Program-made: the position numbers and the translations under genes | From: Rhodobacterales bacterium HKCCE2091 | GTDB lineage: Bacteria > Pseudomonadota > Alphaproteobacteria > Rhodobacterales > Rhodobacteraceae | Length of the DNA stretch: 64,000 nt | Assembly: GCA_015689685.1 (NCBI GenBank) | Contig: WVSL01000007.1 | Location: forward strand, 120,114 to 184,113 | Direction: 5' to 3' | Shown: positions 48,340-56,218 of the stretch, piece by piece | Position numbering within the stretch: the first letter of the stretch is position 1 | How the letters are laid out: each line of letters starts with the position of its first letter | The notes under the pieces: model-generated | What the model saw: only the letters and a program-made list of their open reading frames with translations | What the model was told of the DNA's origin: nothing | The model's database searches: none

Positions 48340-48895
48340 AGGCATCGCGCACCTCCGCCGGCGGGCGGAGCCGGAGCGTCAGCCCCTCTGCCAGTTCGGG
48401 CCGGGGCCGTCCGAAGAACCGGTCTGCCTCGGGCTCCGAGAACCCGGCAAGCTGCACCGCCTCGAGCCAGGCGGAGAGTTTGTCGGCACGCTTGATGTCG
48501 GCCTTCACCGCCTTCGGCAGCACGCTCGGCAGCCCGAAGCGCAGGTGGATCGCGGCGGTGAGGCGTTCGTCGAGCGCGCCGTAGCCCGGCCCGACCGCTG
48601 CCTTCACCGGCGAGATCATGTCCCCGATCACGTATTCCGGCGCATCGTGCAGGATCGCCGCCAGCCGCCAGCGCGGCTCCGCCTCCGGGCGGAGACGGGC
48701 GTGGATCTCCTCGACCAGCAGCGAATGCTCGGCCACGGAATAGGCGAAGTCGCCGCGGGTCTGGCCGTTCCAGCGGGCGACGAAGGCGAGACCGTGGGCG
48801 ATGTCCTCGATCTCTATGTCCACCGGCGTCGGGTCGAGCAGGTCGAGCCTGCGGCCCGACAGCATCCGTTGCCATGCGCGCGCTGGCTTCGCCAT
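48299..48895 (-). CDS. HD-domain phosphohydrolase (YfbR-like)
   Basis: A 198-residue HD-superfamily metal hydrolase. The metal ligands appear as H in VAEHSLLVEE, the HD pair in AAILHDAPEYVIGDMISPVK (near residues 82-101), and a distal Asp in IKRADKLSAWLEA. This pattern fits the YfbR/5'-nucleotidase-like group acting on deoxyribonucleoside monophosphates. The 3' end overlaps the small gene on the opposite strand. It may share a transcript with the secreted protein gene upstream, 62 bp away. Confidence 0.85.
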   Translation of the reverse strand: MAKPARAWQRMLSGRRLDLLDPTPVDIEIEDIAHGLAFVARWNGQTRGDFAYSVAEHSLLVEEIHARLRPEAEPRWRLAAILHDAPEYVIGDMISPVKAAVGPGYGALDERLTAAIHLRFGLPSVLPKAVKADIKRADKLSAWLEAVQLAGFSEPEADRFFGRPRPELAEGLTLRLRPPAEVRDAFTARVAELLAAAR

Positions 48896-48957
48896 CTTCG
48901 TGCTCTCCCGGGTGCGGTCTGGGTGTCAGCCGTCGCGTGCCGGGATCGAACACCCGG

Positions 48958-49374
48958 TCACGGGCATCCGCGATACCCGTCGCCATCCGCGTAGTCGAGT
49001 GCGATCGACGTGATCCGCCCGCCGGAGCCGCAGACGAACACGAGTATGTCAGCGAAATCCGCCCGCCCGACCTGCGGCGGGCGCCCGCCCCAGAGGTCGC
49101 GGTTGGCGGGGTTGGCGGCGTAGAGCGCGGGGATCTGCGCCCTGAGATCCGCGTTGCCGAAGAACGGGTCGCCTTCGTCCGACGGCCCGCGCCGCCCGAA
49201 CCGGTGGTAATTGGCGCGGTCCTGCTGGAGCACCTGCCCCATGTCCGACAGCGCCACCCCGCGGGAGTTCACCATGTCCTGCGGATGGATCGACATGAAG
49301 TAGCGGCCGAGCACGTCCGCAGACGCGATGGCGGGTATCAGAAGCGCAACGGCGACGAGCAGCGGAAATCTCAT
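48958..49374 (-). CDS. Small secreted protein of unknown function
   Basis: A 138-residue protein with a clear signal peptide (FPLLVAVALLIPAIASA), then a polar mature part (GRYFMSIHPQDMVNSRG; a Cys in VFVCGSGG and one in YRGCP that may form a disulfide). I use the ATG at 49374 after GGGGGAG; upstream in-frame sequence is Arg-rich shadow. Divergent from ahcY. No family is recognised. Confidence 0.7.
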   Translation of the reverse strand: MRFPLLVAVALLIPAIASADVLGRYFMSIHPQDMVNSRGVALSDMGQVLQQDRANYHRFGRRGPSDEGDPFFGNADLRAQIPALYAANPANRDLWGGRPPQVGRADFADILVFVCGSGGRITSIALDYADGDGYRGCP

Positions 49375-49538
49375 GCGGGTCTCCCCCAAATGGTTACGTG
49401 CGGCAGTGTTCCACCGCCGCGCCCCCCGGTTCAAGACACTTGGCCGCACATGCGTCCTCACGCGCGTTGCCTCGGGCCCCGGTCGCTGTTATCGGGCGTG
49501 CAAACCGATTTTGACTTCGCCGAGGACGGACACCCGCC

Positions 49539-50924
49539 ATGAAGGACTACATCGTCAAGGACATCGCGCTGGCCGGGTTCGGCCGCAAGGAACTCGAGAT
49601 CGCCGAGACCGAGATGCCGGGCCTGATGGCGCTGCGCGAGGAATACGGCGCGTCGAAGCCGCTGAAGGGCGCGCGGATCGCCGGGTCGCTGCACATGACG
49701 ATCCAGACCGCCGTGCTGATCGAGACGCTCGTCGCGCTTGGCGCCGAGGTCCGGTGGGCGTCGTGCAACATCTTCTCGACCCAGGACCACGCCGCGGCGG
49801 CCATCGCCGAGGCCGGCATCCCGGTCTTCGCCGTGAAGGGTGAGACCCTGCCGGAATACTGGGACTACGCCGACCGGATCTTCGATTTCGCCGAGGGCGC
49901 GAACATGATCCTCGACGATGGCGGTGACGCGACGCTCTACATCCTGATGGGCGCGCGGGTCGAGGAAGGCGAGGACGACCTGATCGCGGTGCCGAAATCC
50001 GAAGAGGAAGAGGCGCTGTTCGCCCAGATCCGCAAGCGGATGGAAAAAAGCCCGGGCTGGTTCGTCAAGCAGCGCCACCTGATCCAGGGCGTGACCGAGG
50101 AAACCACCACCGGCGTTCACCGGCTCTACCAGATGATGGAGAAGGGTCACTTGCCCTTCCCCGCGATCAACGTGAACGACAGCGTCACCAAGTCGAAGTT
50201 CGACAACAAGTACGGCTGCCGCGAAAGCCTCGTCGACGGCATCCGCCGCGCGACCGACGTGATGATGGCCGGCAAGGTCGCCGTGGTCTGCGGCTACGGC
50301 GACGTCGGCAAGGGTTCCGCCGCGTCCCTGCGCGGTGCCGGTGCGCGGGTGAAGGTGACCGAGGTCGACCCGATCTGCGCACTCCAGGCCGCGATGGACG
50401 GGTTCGAGGTCGTGCTGCTGGAGGAAAACCTCGACGCAGACATCTTCATCACCACTACCGGCAACAAGGACGTCATCCGCATCGAGCACATGCGCGAGAT
50501 GAAGGACATGGCGATCGTCGGCAACATCGGCCACTTCGACAACGAAATCCAGGTCGCCGCGCTGAAGAACCACAAGTGGACCAACGTGAAGGACCAGGTG
50601 GACATGATCGAGATGCCTTCGGGCAACCGGATCATCCTGCTGTCCGAAGGCCGTCTTCTGAACCTCGGCAACGCCACCGGGCATCCGTCCTTCGTGATGT
50701 CGGCCTCGTTCACCAACCAGGTTCTCGCGCAGATCGAGCTCTGGACCCGCGGCGACGCCTACGAGAACAAGGTCTACGTCCTGCCCAAGGTGCTGGACGA
50801 AAAGGTCGCGCGGCTGCACCTCGGCAAGATCGGCGTGAAGCTGACGCCGCTGCAGAAAGACCAGGCCGACTACATCGGCGTGCCGCAGGATGGGCCGTTC
50901 AAGCCGGAACACTACCGCTACTGA
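49539..50924 (+). CDS. ahcY: Adenosylhomocysteinase (S-adenosyl-L-homocysteine hydrolase)
   Basis: Hydrolyses S-adenosylhomocysteine to adenosine and homocysteine, which relieves product inhibition of methyltransferases. The 461-residue protein has [15 protein letters not shown], the catalytic [19 protein letters not shown] segment with Lys and Asp, and the NAD-binding [10 protein letters not shown] near residues 252-261. Its length is that of the long bacterial type. GAGGACGGA precedes the ATG. A TGATG overlap couples it to a glycosyltransferase-like gene. Confidence 0.97.
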   Translation: MKDYIVKDIALAGFGRKELEIAETEMPGLMALREEYGASKPLKGARIAGSLHMTIQTAVLIETLVALGAEVRWASCNIFSTQDHAAAAIAEAGIPVFAVKGETLPEYWDYADRIFDFAEGANMILDDGGDATLYILMGARVEEGEDDLIAVPKSEEEEALFAQIRKRMEKSPGWFVKQRHLIQGVTEETTTGVHRLYQMMEKGHLPFPAINVNDSVTKSKFDNKYGCRESLVDGIRRATDVMMAGKVAVVCGYGDVGKGSAASLRGAGARVKVTEVDPICALQAAMDGFEVVLLEENLDADIFITTTGNKDVIRIEHMREMKDMAIVGNIGHFDNEIQVAALKNHKWTNVKDQVDMIEMPSGNRIILLSEGRLLNLGNATGHPSFVMSASFTNQVLAQIELWTRGDAYENKVYVLPKVLDEKVARLHLGKIGVKLTPLQKDQADYIGVPQDGPFKPEHYRY

Positions 50925-51868
50925 TGGCGGCGAAGCGGCAAAGGCTCGTTTTCCTCTATCGCTGGTCCCGCCGGAACATGGGCGGGTCGCAGATGAGGGT
51001 GCAGCAGCTTGCCGCCCACATGCGCCGGTTCCACGGCGACACCTACGACGTGCGGGTGTTACCGATGGCCGCCGGGTGGAAGCCGTGGTCGCGCCTCTGG
51101 GTCGCCGCCGAACCGGCGGGCGGGGTCTACGTCTTTTCCAAGAACCTGATTGCGGGGTGGCGGCCCGAGGATTACGAGCGCCTGCGTGCAAAAGCGGCCG
51201 CGGTGCTGATAGACTACGTCGACCTGAAGCTGAGCCATGCGCCCGTGACCAGTGTCGACTGCCACATCTCGACCTCCTACGCCGGCGCGGACGCGATCCG
51301 GGCCCGGCTGGAGGCCGAGGGCGGCGAGGGCGAGGTCGCCACCGTCCTGCACAACTACGACGTCGCGCTGGACAGCGTCCCCGTCGATCCGCCCGAGGAC
51401 GAACTGGCGATGGCCTATCTCGGGACGCCAACGGCGGCGCCATGGACGCCTTTGATCGAGCGCAACACGACCGTGCTCGACGGTTCCAATCCCACGACCT
51501 TCAATCGCGACGTGCAACGGATCGGTGCGTTCAACACCCATTACTGCGTCCGCAAGCGGATGCCGGACGATCCGCTCCGTTCGTTCCGGCCGTTCACCAA
51601 GGGCGTGACCGCAGCCGCGCTCGGGGCGGTGGTCATCACCGACCGCAACGCCGATGACGCGGAACGGCTTCTCGGGTCGGATTACCCGTTTCTCCTGCCC
51701 GACAACGCGCCCGAAACCATCGACGACGGCTTCCGGCGCATGCGGGATTCCTTCGGCGGACCGCTCTGGCGTCGGGCGCAGGACAGGATCGAGAGGCTGC
51801 GGCAGCGGACCAGCCACGAGGCAATCGCCCGGAGCCTTCACGGCACGATCCGGTCGGTCATTCACTGA
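50924..51868 (+). CDS. Glycosyltransferase-like protein
   Basis: A 314-residue cytosolic protein. The C-terminal third (SFRPFTKGVTAAALGAVVITDRN; YPFLLPDNAPETIDDGFRRM) resembles the donor-binding half of GT-B glycosyltransferases, while the N-terminal part is less clear. I call it glycosyltransferase-like. The ATG overlaps the ahcY stop, so it depends on ahcY translation. It is followed 30 bp later by a sulfotransferase gene, which suggests the pair modifies a surface glycan. Confidence 0.65.
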   Translation: MAAKRQRLVFLYRWSRRNMGGSQMRVQQLAAHMRRFHGDTYDVRVLPMAAGWKPWSRLWVAAEPAGGVYVFSKNLIAGWRPEDYERLRAKAAAVLIDYVDLKLSHAPVTSVDCHISTSYAGADAIRARLEAEGGEGEVATVLHNYDVALDSVPVDPPEDELAMAYLGTPTAAPWTPLIERNTTVLDGSNPTTFNRDVQRIGAFNTHYCVRKRMPDDPLRSFRPFTKGVTAAALGAVVITDRNADDAERLLGSDYPFLLPDNAPETIDDGFRRMRDSFGGPLWRRAQDRIERLRQRTSHEAIARSLHGTIRSVIH

Positions 51869-51898
51869 GGCCATGCCTCGTTCGGGAAGGCAGCCGGG

Positions 51899-52618
51899 AT
51901 GCCCTATTTCGTCCACGACGGACAGCTGATCTACTTCTGCCACGTGCCCAAGACCGGCGGCAGCAGCATCGAGCGCTGGCTGGAATCCTGCTACGGCGAG
52001 ATCGAGTTCCTCGACGACGACTGGACCAACCGCTGGAAACGGGGCGGGTGGCTGCGGGACAGGATCGGCAGTTCCCGGCAGCACATGACGTGGGACAAGG
52101 CCCAGGACCACCTGCCCCGCCTTCCCGACCATGTCTTCGCGGTGGTGCGCGCGCCGCGCACGCGGCTGGAAAGCGAATACCGGTTCCAGCTTCGCCACAG
52201 GCGCAAGCGGCGTGCGGTTGCCGGGCTGGGGTTTTCGCGGTGGTTGCGGGTGATGTACGCGGCCCACCGGTTCTATCCCGGCGTTCTCGACAACCACGTC
52301 CGGCCACAGGTCTCGTTCATACCGGACGACGCGAAGGTGTTCCGGTTCGAAGACGGACTGGACTGCGTGGTGGAGTGGGTCGCGCGGATCGCGCCCTCGT
52401 CTGGCGGAACCGTTCCCCTTCCGGGTCCTGACCCGAAATCCTCCAGGGAGGCGATCCCCCGGCTTGCCGAGGACGACGCGTTGATCGCAGAACTCTATGC
52501 CGAGGATTTCGCCCGTTTCGGCTACGACGCATCTGCGAAGGGGCCTTTCTCCATCGGGATCCGTAACAGGCTCCTCGGGGCGCTGGTCGCGTTCGCGTTC
52601 AGGATCGGGCGGTTCTGA
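51899..52618 (+). CDS. Sulfotransferase family 2 protein
   Basis: A 239-residue PAPS-dependent sulfotransferase-like protein. The 5'-phosphosulfate loop FCHVPKTGGSSIERWLES lies near residues 13-30, and the 3'-phosphate-binding region is FAVVRAPRTRLESEYRFQL near 80-98. Such enzymes sulfate carbohydrates or other surface molecules. It follows the glycosyltransferase-like gene by 30 bp. The operon ends in a 13-bp stem-loop. Confidence 0.82.
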   Translation: MPYFVHDGQLIYFCHVPKTGGSSIERWLESCYGEIEFLDDDWTNRWKRGGWLRDRIGSSRQHMTWDKAQDHLPRLPDHVFAVVRAPRTRLESEYRFQLRHRRKRRAVAGLGFSRWLRVMYAAHRFYPGVLDNHVRPQVSFIPDDAKVFRFEDGLDCVVEWVARIAPSSGGTVPLPGPDPKSSREAIPRLAEDDALIAELYAEDFARFGYDASAKGPFSIGIRNRLLGALVAFAFRIGRF

Positions 52619-52637
52619 CACCGAGGCCAGAACGACA

Positions 52638-52665
52638 AACGCCCCCGGAGGTCTCCGGGGGCGTT
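52638..52665. terminator. Bidirectional terminator between the sulfotransferase and PRC-barrel genes
   Basis: AACGCCCCCGGAG and CTCCGGGGGCGTT form a 13-bp stem with a very short loop. It lies between convergent genes. A nearly identical stem occurs at 53281-53306. Confidence 0.75.
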
Positions 52666-52685
52666 GCGTCGCAGTAGTCGGCGGA

Positions 52686-53147
52686 TCAGCTGTCGTCTTC
52701 GCCGGTCGCCGCGTCCTCGGTACTCGCCGGCGGGATTTCCACCGGGGCCACGTCGGCCATCAGGGTCTCGGCCGGCAGGGCACCGTCGTCCGTGCCTTCG
52801 TAGATCGGCAGCGAGCGGATCTCCGACGGCGTCAGGTTCAGGTGCAGGACACCGGTCGAGGCTTCGTAGGTGAAGGCCGACAGCGGGATCGCCACCTGGT
52901 TGCTGCCGATCTGGACGATCGCGGTCGGGCCTTCGTCGGTTTCGGTCACGAACAGGATGTCCGCGACGTCTTCACCGTCGGGCGTGCTCATATCGAGGCC
53001 GACGAAGTCGCCGACGGTCAGGCCAGCGCGGACCTCGGTCTGCGCAGCACCCGGCTTGGGCGCGGGGGCCGAGGCGTCCTGCGCGAAGGCGCCGGTTGCG
53101 ACGAGGGTCGAAATGGCCGTTCCGGCCAGAAGGGTCCGAAGTTTCAT
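52686..53147 (-). CDS. Secreted PRC-barrel domain protein (single barrel)
   Basis: A 153-residue exported protein with a signal peptide (LLAGTAISTLVATGAFAQ) and one PRC-barrel-like domain from about residue 45 to 130 (LTVGDFVGLDMSTPDGEDVADILFV; IPLSAFTYEASTGVLHLN). The tail is acidic. I start at the ATG at 53147 after GGAGATGGAG. It is closely related to the tandem-barrel protein upstream (53339-54562), with its own terminator in between, so the two are probably separate transcripts. The role is unknown; such proteins are abundant in the periplasm of many alphaproteobacteria. Confidence 0.78.
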   Translation of the reverse strand: MKLRTLLAGTAISTLVATGAFAQDASAPAPKPGAAQTEVRAGLTVGDFVGLDMSTPDGEDVADILFVTETDEGPTAIVQIGSNQVAIPLSAFTYEASTGVLHLNLTPSEIRSLPIYEGTDDGALPAETLMADVAPVEIPPASTEDAATGEDDS

Positions 53148-53277
53148 GGCTCCATCTCCTTTGTCAGGTTCCATGCCGACCTAACGCCGTGCCTCGCCCA
53201 AGGTTCTCGGTTTTATATTTTATTTTCAGTTGCTTGGCTGAAATCCGCCGATGGCGCGGCGGTATCCTGCGCGCATG

Positions 53278-53306
53278 AAAACGCCCCCGGAAAGCTCCGG
53301 GGGCGT
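53278..53306 (-). terminator. Rho-independent terminator of the tandem PRC-barrel gene
   Basis: ACGCCCCCGGA and TCCGGGGGCGT form an 11-bp stem with a four-base loop. On the minus strand it is followed by TTTT. Apart from the loop, it nearly repeats the stem at 52638-52665. Confidence 0.82.
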
Positions 53307-53338
53307 CCTCCGCGTCTGTCGCACGAGGGATCGGTGCG

Positions 53339-54562
53339 TCAGCCGCCGGTCGTCGGCTCGGTCACCGCTGCGTCGGTGTTGGTCGTGCCGGTATCGCTGC
53401 CGCCATGCATCATCAGGTCGGACATCAGCATGTCGTCCGGCAGGCTTTCGGCCTCGCTCTCGTCGAACTCGGGCTGGGCACGAAGCTCTTCCTCGGTCCA
53501 GTTGACGACGAGCGTGCGCTCTTCGGCGTCGTAGTCGAAGGCCGACACGGGCAGGGCGACGGTGTACTCGCCGAGGCCCAGGAAGCCGCCGATGCCGATC
53601 ACGGCCGCCGGTTCTTCGGTGCCGGCGATGACGTAGTCGATCTCGCCAACGTCTTCACCATCCGCCGACAGGACGTTCAGGCCGATGAATTCGCCAACGG
53701 TCATTTCCTCGATGGTCATCGGGAAGTCGTCGACCATGGCCTGGTCGGTGGCCGGGACCGTCGCTTCGTTGGTGCCGGCTTCCGCCATGTCGGTTTCGCC
53801 TTCAATCAGCTCGCCGTCACCGTCGGTGGCTTCGTCAGCCGCCATTTCGACGTCGTTGGCGGTGTTCTCGAGCGCTTCGCCAGTCTCTTCGGCGTTTTCC
53901 TCGATGGCCTGGCCAGCGTCTTCGGCCGCGTTGTCAGCCGCGACAACGGCGTCCTCGGCGGTGTTCTCGATCGCCTCACCGGCGTTCTCCGCGGCCATTT
54001 CGGCATCTTCGGCGGTGTTCTGAACCGCATCTTCCGCGTTCTCGGCCGTCTGTTCGAGCTGCTCGCCCGCACCTTCGACCGGCTGTGCTTCGGCACCGGC
54101 CGAGGCCTGCATCGAGGCGTTACCGTCAGCCATCAGCTCGGCGATCATCATGTCGCCCGGCAAGCTTTCAGCATTGCTCTCGTCGAACTCGGGCTGAGCA
54201 CGAAGCTCGTCCTCGGTCCAGTTCACGACGAGCCGGTTGGTTTCGGCGTCGTAGTCGAACGCGCTAAGCGGCAGGGCGACAGTGTACTCGCCGAGGCCGA
54301 GGAAGCCGCCTATGCCGATCACGGCGCTGGCTTCGGCTTCGCCGGAGGCGATCACGTAGTCGATCTCGCCCACGTCCTCGTCATCCGCGGACTGGACCGG
54401 CAGACCGATGAACTGGTCGACGGTCATCTCGTCGATCGAAAGCGGTGCCGCCGCGACGGCCTGGTCGCCGGCAGGTGCGGCTTCCGGGGTGGTCTGGGCG
54501 AATGCGCCGCTGGCGGCGATGGCCGCGATTGCCGAGCTGGCAAGCAATTGATTGAGTTTCAT
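53339..54562 (-). CDS. Secreted protein with two PRC-barrel domains joined by an Ala/Glu-rich repeat linker
   Basis: A 407-residue, very acidic exported protein: signal peptide (residues 1-22), PRC-barrel 1 (about 41-137), a helical linker (about 160-250) built of repeats such as AENAEDA, QNTAEDA, ENAGEAIEN and EENAEETGEA, then PRC-barrel 2 (about 281-380). The two barrels are nearly identical (GEIDYVIA; GIGGFLGLGEYTVALP; RAQPEFDES; ESLP), reflecting an internal duplication. The ATG at 54562 begins a good signal peptide. Function is unknown; the linker resembles LEA-type or amphipathic repeats. Confidence 0.78.
   Translation of the reverse strand: MKLNQLLASSAIAAIAASGAFAQTTPEAAPAGDQAVAAAPLSIDEMTVDQFIGLPVQSADDEDVGEIDYVIASGEAEASAVIGIGGFLGLGEYTVALPLSAFDYDAETNRLVVNWTEDELRAQPEFDESNAESLPGDMMIAELMADGNASMQASAGAEAQPVEGAGEQLEQTAENAEDAVQNTAEDAEMAAENAGEAIENTAEDAVVAADNAAEDAGQAIEENAEETGEALENTANDVEMAADEATDGDGELIEGETDMAEAGTNEATVPATDQAMVDDFPMTIEEMTVGEFIGLNVLSADGEDVGEIDYVIAGTEEPAAVIGIGGFLGLGEYTVALPVSAFDYDAEERTLVVNWTEEELRAQPEFDESEAESLPDDMLMSDLMMHGGSDTGTTNTDAAVTEPTTGG
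53411..53690 (-). repeat. PRC-barrel-coding repeat, copy 2
   Basis: This stretch is about 80-90% alike by eye to 54131-54410, offset by about 720 bp. Both encode a PRC-barrel in the same gene, so this is an in-frame segmental duplication. Confidence 0.7.
54131..54410 (-). repeat. PRC-barrel-coding repeat, copy 1
   Basis: Partner of the repeat at 53411-53690. Long matching runs include the segment encoding RAQPEFDES and the one encoding GIGGFLGLGEYTVALP. Confidence 0.7.
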
Positions 54563-54811
54563 TGTCTTGTCTCCCAAGGTGGTCTTGATGGGGACATAAC
54601 GACATCCCCCCACTGGGGTTTCCCGCCGATCGTCAAAAAATTCCGGGAACATGACGGCCCCGTCCGGCGTTCTCGCGCGCACGCGCGCAACAGGATAAAC
54701 GCCGGGTCCGGGGGCCCGAGATTTCCCCTTTCAATCGAAACCCCGCCGCGACACTCTGCGTCCATTGGAACCGGGGGGCCGTCCCCGGAATGAAAAGACT
54801 GGGAGAAGAAC

Positions 54812-55153
54812 ATGGGCAAGCGGGACGATCTGATTGCGCTCTACGCCAAGGACCTGCGTGAGAAGTGCGGCACTGAGCCGGACATGGACCTGCTGACGAA
54901 GGTCACCATCGGCTGCGGCCCGTCGATCTACGACGCCGACGCCGCAACCGTAGCCGGGTCGCAGAAGGGCGAACTCGAGACCGTCAAGACGAACTTCCTG
55001 ATGAAGAAGCTCGGCCTGCCCGACAGCCCCGACCTGATGGCGGCGATCGACAAGGTGATCGAGACCTACGGAAAGTCCGAACGCAACAAGTATCGCGCCG
55101 TCGTCTACTACCTGCTGACCAAGCATTTCGGGAAGGAAGCCGTCTACGGCTGA
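54812..55153 (+). CDS. DUF2853 family protein
   Basis: A 113-residue cytosolic protein of the DUF2853 family (opening GKRDDLIALYAKDLREKCG, then VTIGCGPSIYDADAATVAGSQ and a helical end with KYRAVVYYLLTKHFGKE). The role is unknown. The start has GGGAGAAGAA upstream. It is flanked on both sides by unrelated secreted or membrane genes and followed by two hairpins. Confidence 0.85.
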   Translation: MGKRDDLIALYAKDLREKCGTEPDMDLLTKVTIGCGPSIYDADAATVAGSQKGELETVKTNFLMKKLGLPDSPDLMAAIDKVIETYGKSERNKYRAVVYYLLTKHFGKEAVYG

Positions 55154-55178
55154 GCCGGAACGGCCCGGATTTGCGACA

Positions 55179-55200
55179 AAAGCGCGGGACACCGCGCTTT
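55179..55200 (+). terminator. Hairpin after the DUF2853 gene
   Basis: AAAGCGCGG and CCGCGCTTT form a 9-bp stem around GACA, 26 bases after the stop codon. The U-tract is short. Confidence 0.55.
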
Positions 55201-55293
55201 ACCGCCGCCACGCGGCGATGATACCGAATTCCTGCCTGACCAGTATGGCGGCCCGAATTCGAACACGTGCGGAGCGAGATGCGCGTGGGTGCA

Positions 55294-55328
55294 GGAGGGT
55301 CCCGTTGGTCGGGACCCTCCATTTTTTT
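55294..55328 (+). terminator. Strong Rho-independent terminator upstream of alaE
   Basis: GGAGGGTCCCG and CGGGACCCTCC form an 11-bp stem around TTGGT, followed by A and seven T. It lies 140 bp after the DUF2853 stop and 65 bp before alaE. It is too far from the DUF2853 gene to be its only terminator, and could end a small RNA or attenuate alaE. Confidence 0.85.
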
Positions 55329-55393
55329 GTCGGCGCATCGGCCCGGGAACGGAATGTCTGGACAGGTCTGTCCAGAGGAGATAGCCCGAAGGA

Positions 55394-55840
55394 ATGCGCC
55401 GCTTTCTCGTCGATACCGTCACAACGATCCTGTTCTTCACCCTCGTCGCGGGGTTCGCGGAGCTCGTGATCGCGGGGCTAGACCCGGCGCAGGTCGCGGT
55501 GACGCGGGCACTCACGATCCCCGTGATGATCCTGACGGCCCGGCCCTACGCGGCGTGGCGGGATTTTCTGATGGCGTGGGCCGCACCGCGCGGCCCGATC
55601 GGCGCCACGCTGACGGACGCGGGCGCGTTCCTGACCTTCCAGGCGCCGGTCTACGCGACGACGCTGGCCATCGCCGGTGCCGGGGCTATGGAAATCGCCG
55701 GTCTCGTCGCGCTCGCCGTTCCCGTCATGCTGCTGGTGTCGCGCCCGTTCGGCTTAACCCTGGATACCGCGCGGCGGGTGTTCCGCGTTACGGCTCCACT
55801 CCGCCCAGTTCGCACACCACCCGCCACTCGGCCTCGCTGA
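55394..55840 (+). CDS. alaE: L-alanine exporter AlaE
   Basis: A 148-residue inner-membrane protein with four hydrophobic segments. The opening FLVDTVTTILFFTLVAGFAELVIAG and the RPYAAWRDFLMAW loop are typical of AlaE, which exports L-alanine. The 5' region carries a strong terminator 65 bp upstream. The last 53 bp overlap the convergent EVE gene, so the C-terminal tail (RPVRTPPATRPR) is encoded opposite another gene and is probably not functional in the family core. Confidence 0.88.
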   Translation: MRRFLVDTVTTILFFTLVAGFAELVIAGLDPAQVAVTRALTIPVMILTARPYAAWRDFLMAWAAPRGPIGATLTDAGAFLTFQAPVYATTLAIAGAGAMEIAGLVALAVPVMLLVSRPFGLTLDTARRVFRVTAPLRPVRTPPATRPR

Positions 55841-56207
55841 CGGGCTGGACCGACAGGCGGGTGTTGTTCGCCAGAACCATGTCCGCCAGCCGGGGGTCGG
55901 CCTTCACGTCGGCCAGCGTCACGGGGTTGGCGAAGGGCCGCACCGCGCGGATGTCGACGCAATCCCACCTTTCGTCGTCGGTGGTGCTGTCCGGGTGGCT
56001 TTCCGCGATCACCTCGACGATGCCGACGACCGCCTTCTCGCTCAGCGAATGGTAGAAGAACCCGAGATCCCCGACCTTCATCTCGCGCATGTTGTTCCGG
56101 GCCTGGTAGTTCCGCACGCCGTCCCATTCCTGCCCGGCCTCGCCGCGCGCGACCTGGTCGTCCCATGACCAGGTGTTGGGTTCCGATTTGAACAGCCAGT
56201 AATTCAT
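55788..56207 (-). CDS. EVE domain-containing protein
   Basis: A 139-residue EVE-domain protein of the THYN1-like type, with the opening NYWLFKSEPNTWSWDDQ, VRNYQARNNMREMKVGDLGFFYHS and a final PVSEAEWRVVCEL. EVE domains are related to PUA and YTH folds and bind modified bases in RNA or DNA. It lies 11 bp downstream of nothing on its strand except tsaD's end region, sharing direction with tsaD, whose start is to the right. Its 3' end overlaps alaE. Confidence 0.88.
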   Translation of the reverse strand: MNYWLFKSEPNTWSWDDQVARGEAGQEWDGVRNYQARNNMREMKVGDLGFFYHSLSEKAVVGIVEVIAESHPDSTTDDERWDCVDIRAVRPFANPVTLADVKADPRLADMVLANNTRLSVQPVSEAEWRVVCELGGVEP

Positions 56208-56218
56208 TCCGGTCTCCT

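Noticed and set aside
48925..48990. tRNA-like fragment GTGCCGGGATCGAACACCC
   Set aside because: It resembles a T-arm on one strand, but no matching acceptor or anticodon arm could be built around it.
49375..49538. SAH or SAM riboswitch upstream of ahcY
   Set aside because: ahcY leaders often carry SAH-sensing RNAs, but I could not find the conserved core sequence in this 164-bp leader. A covariance search would be needed to be certain.
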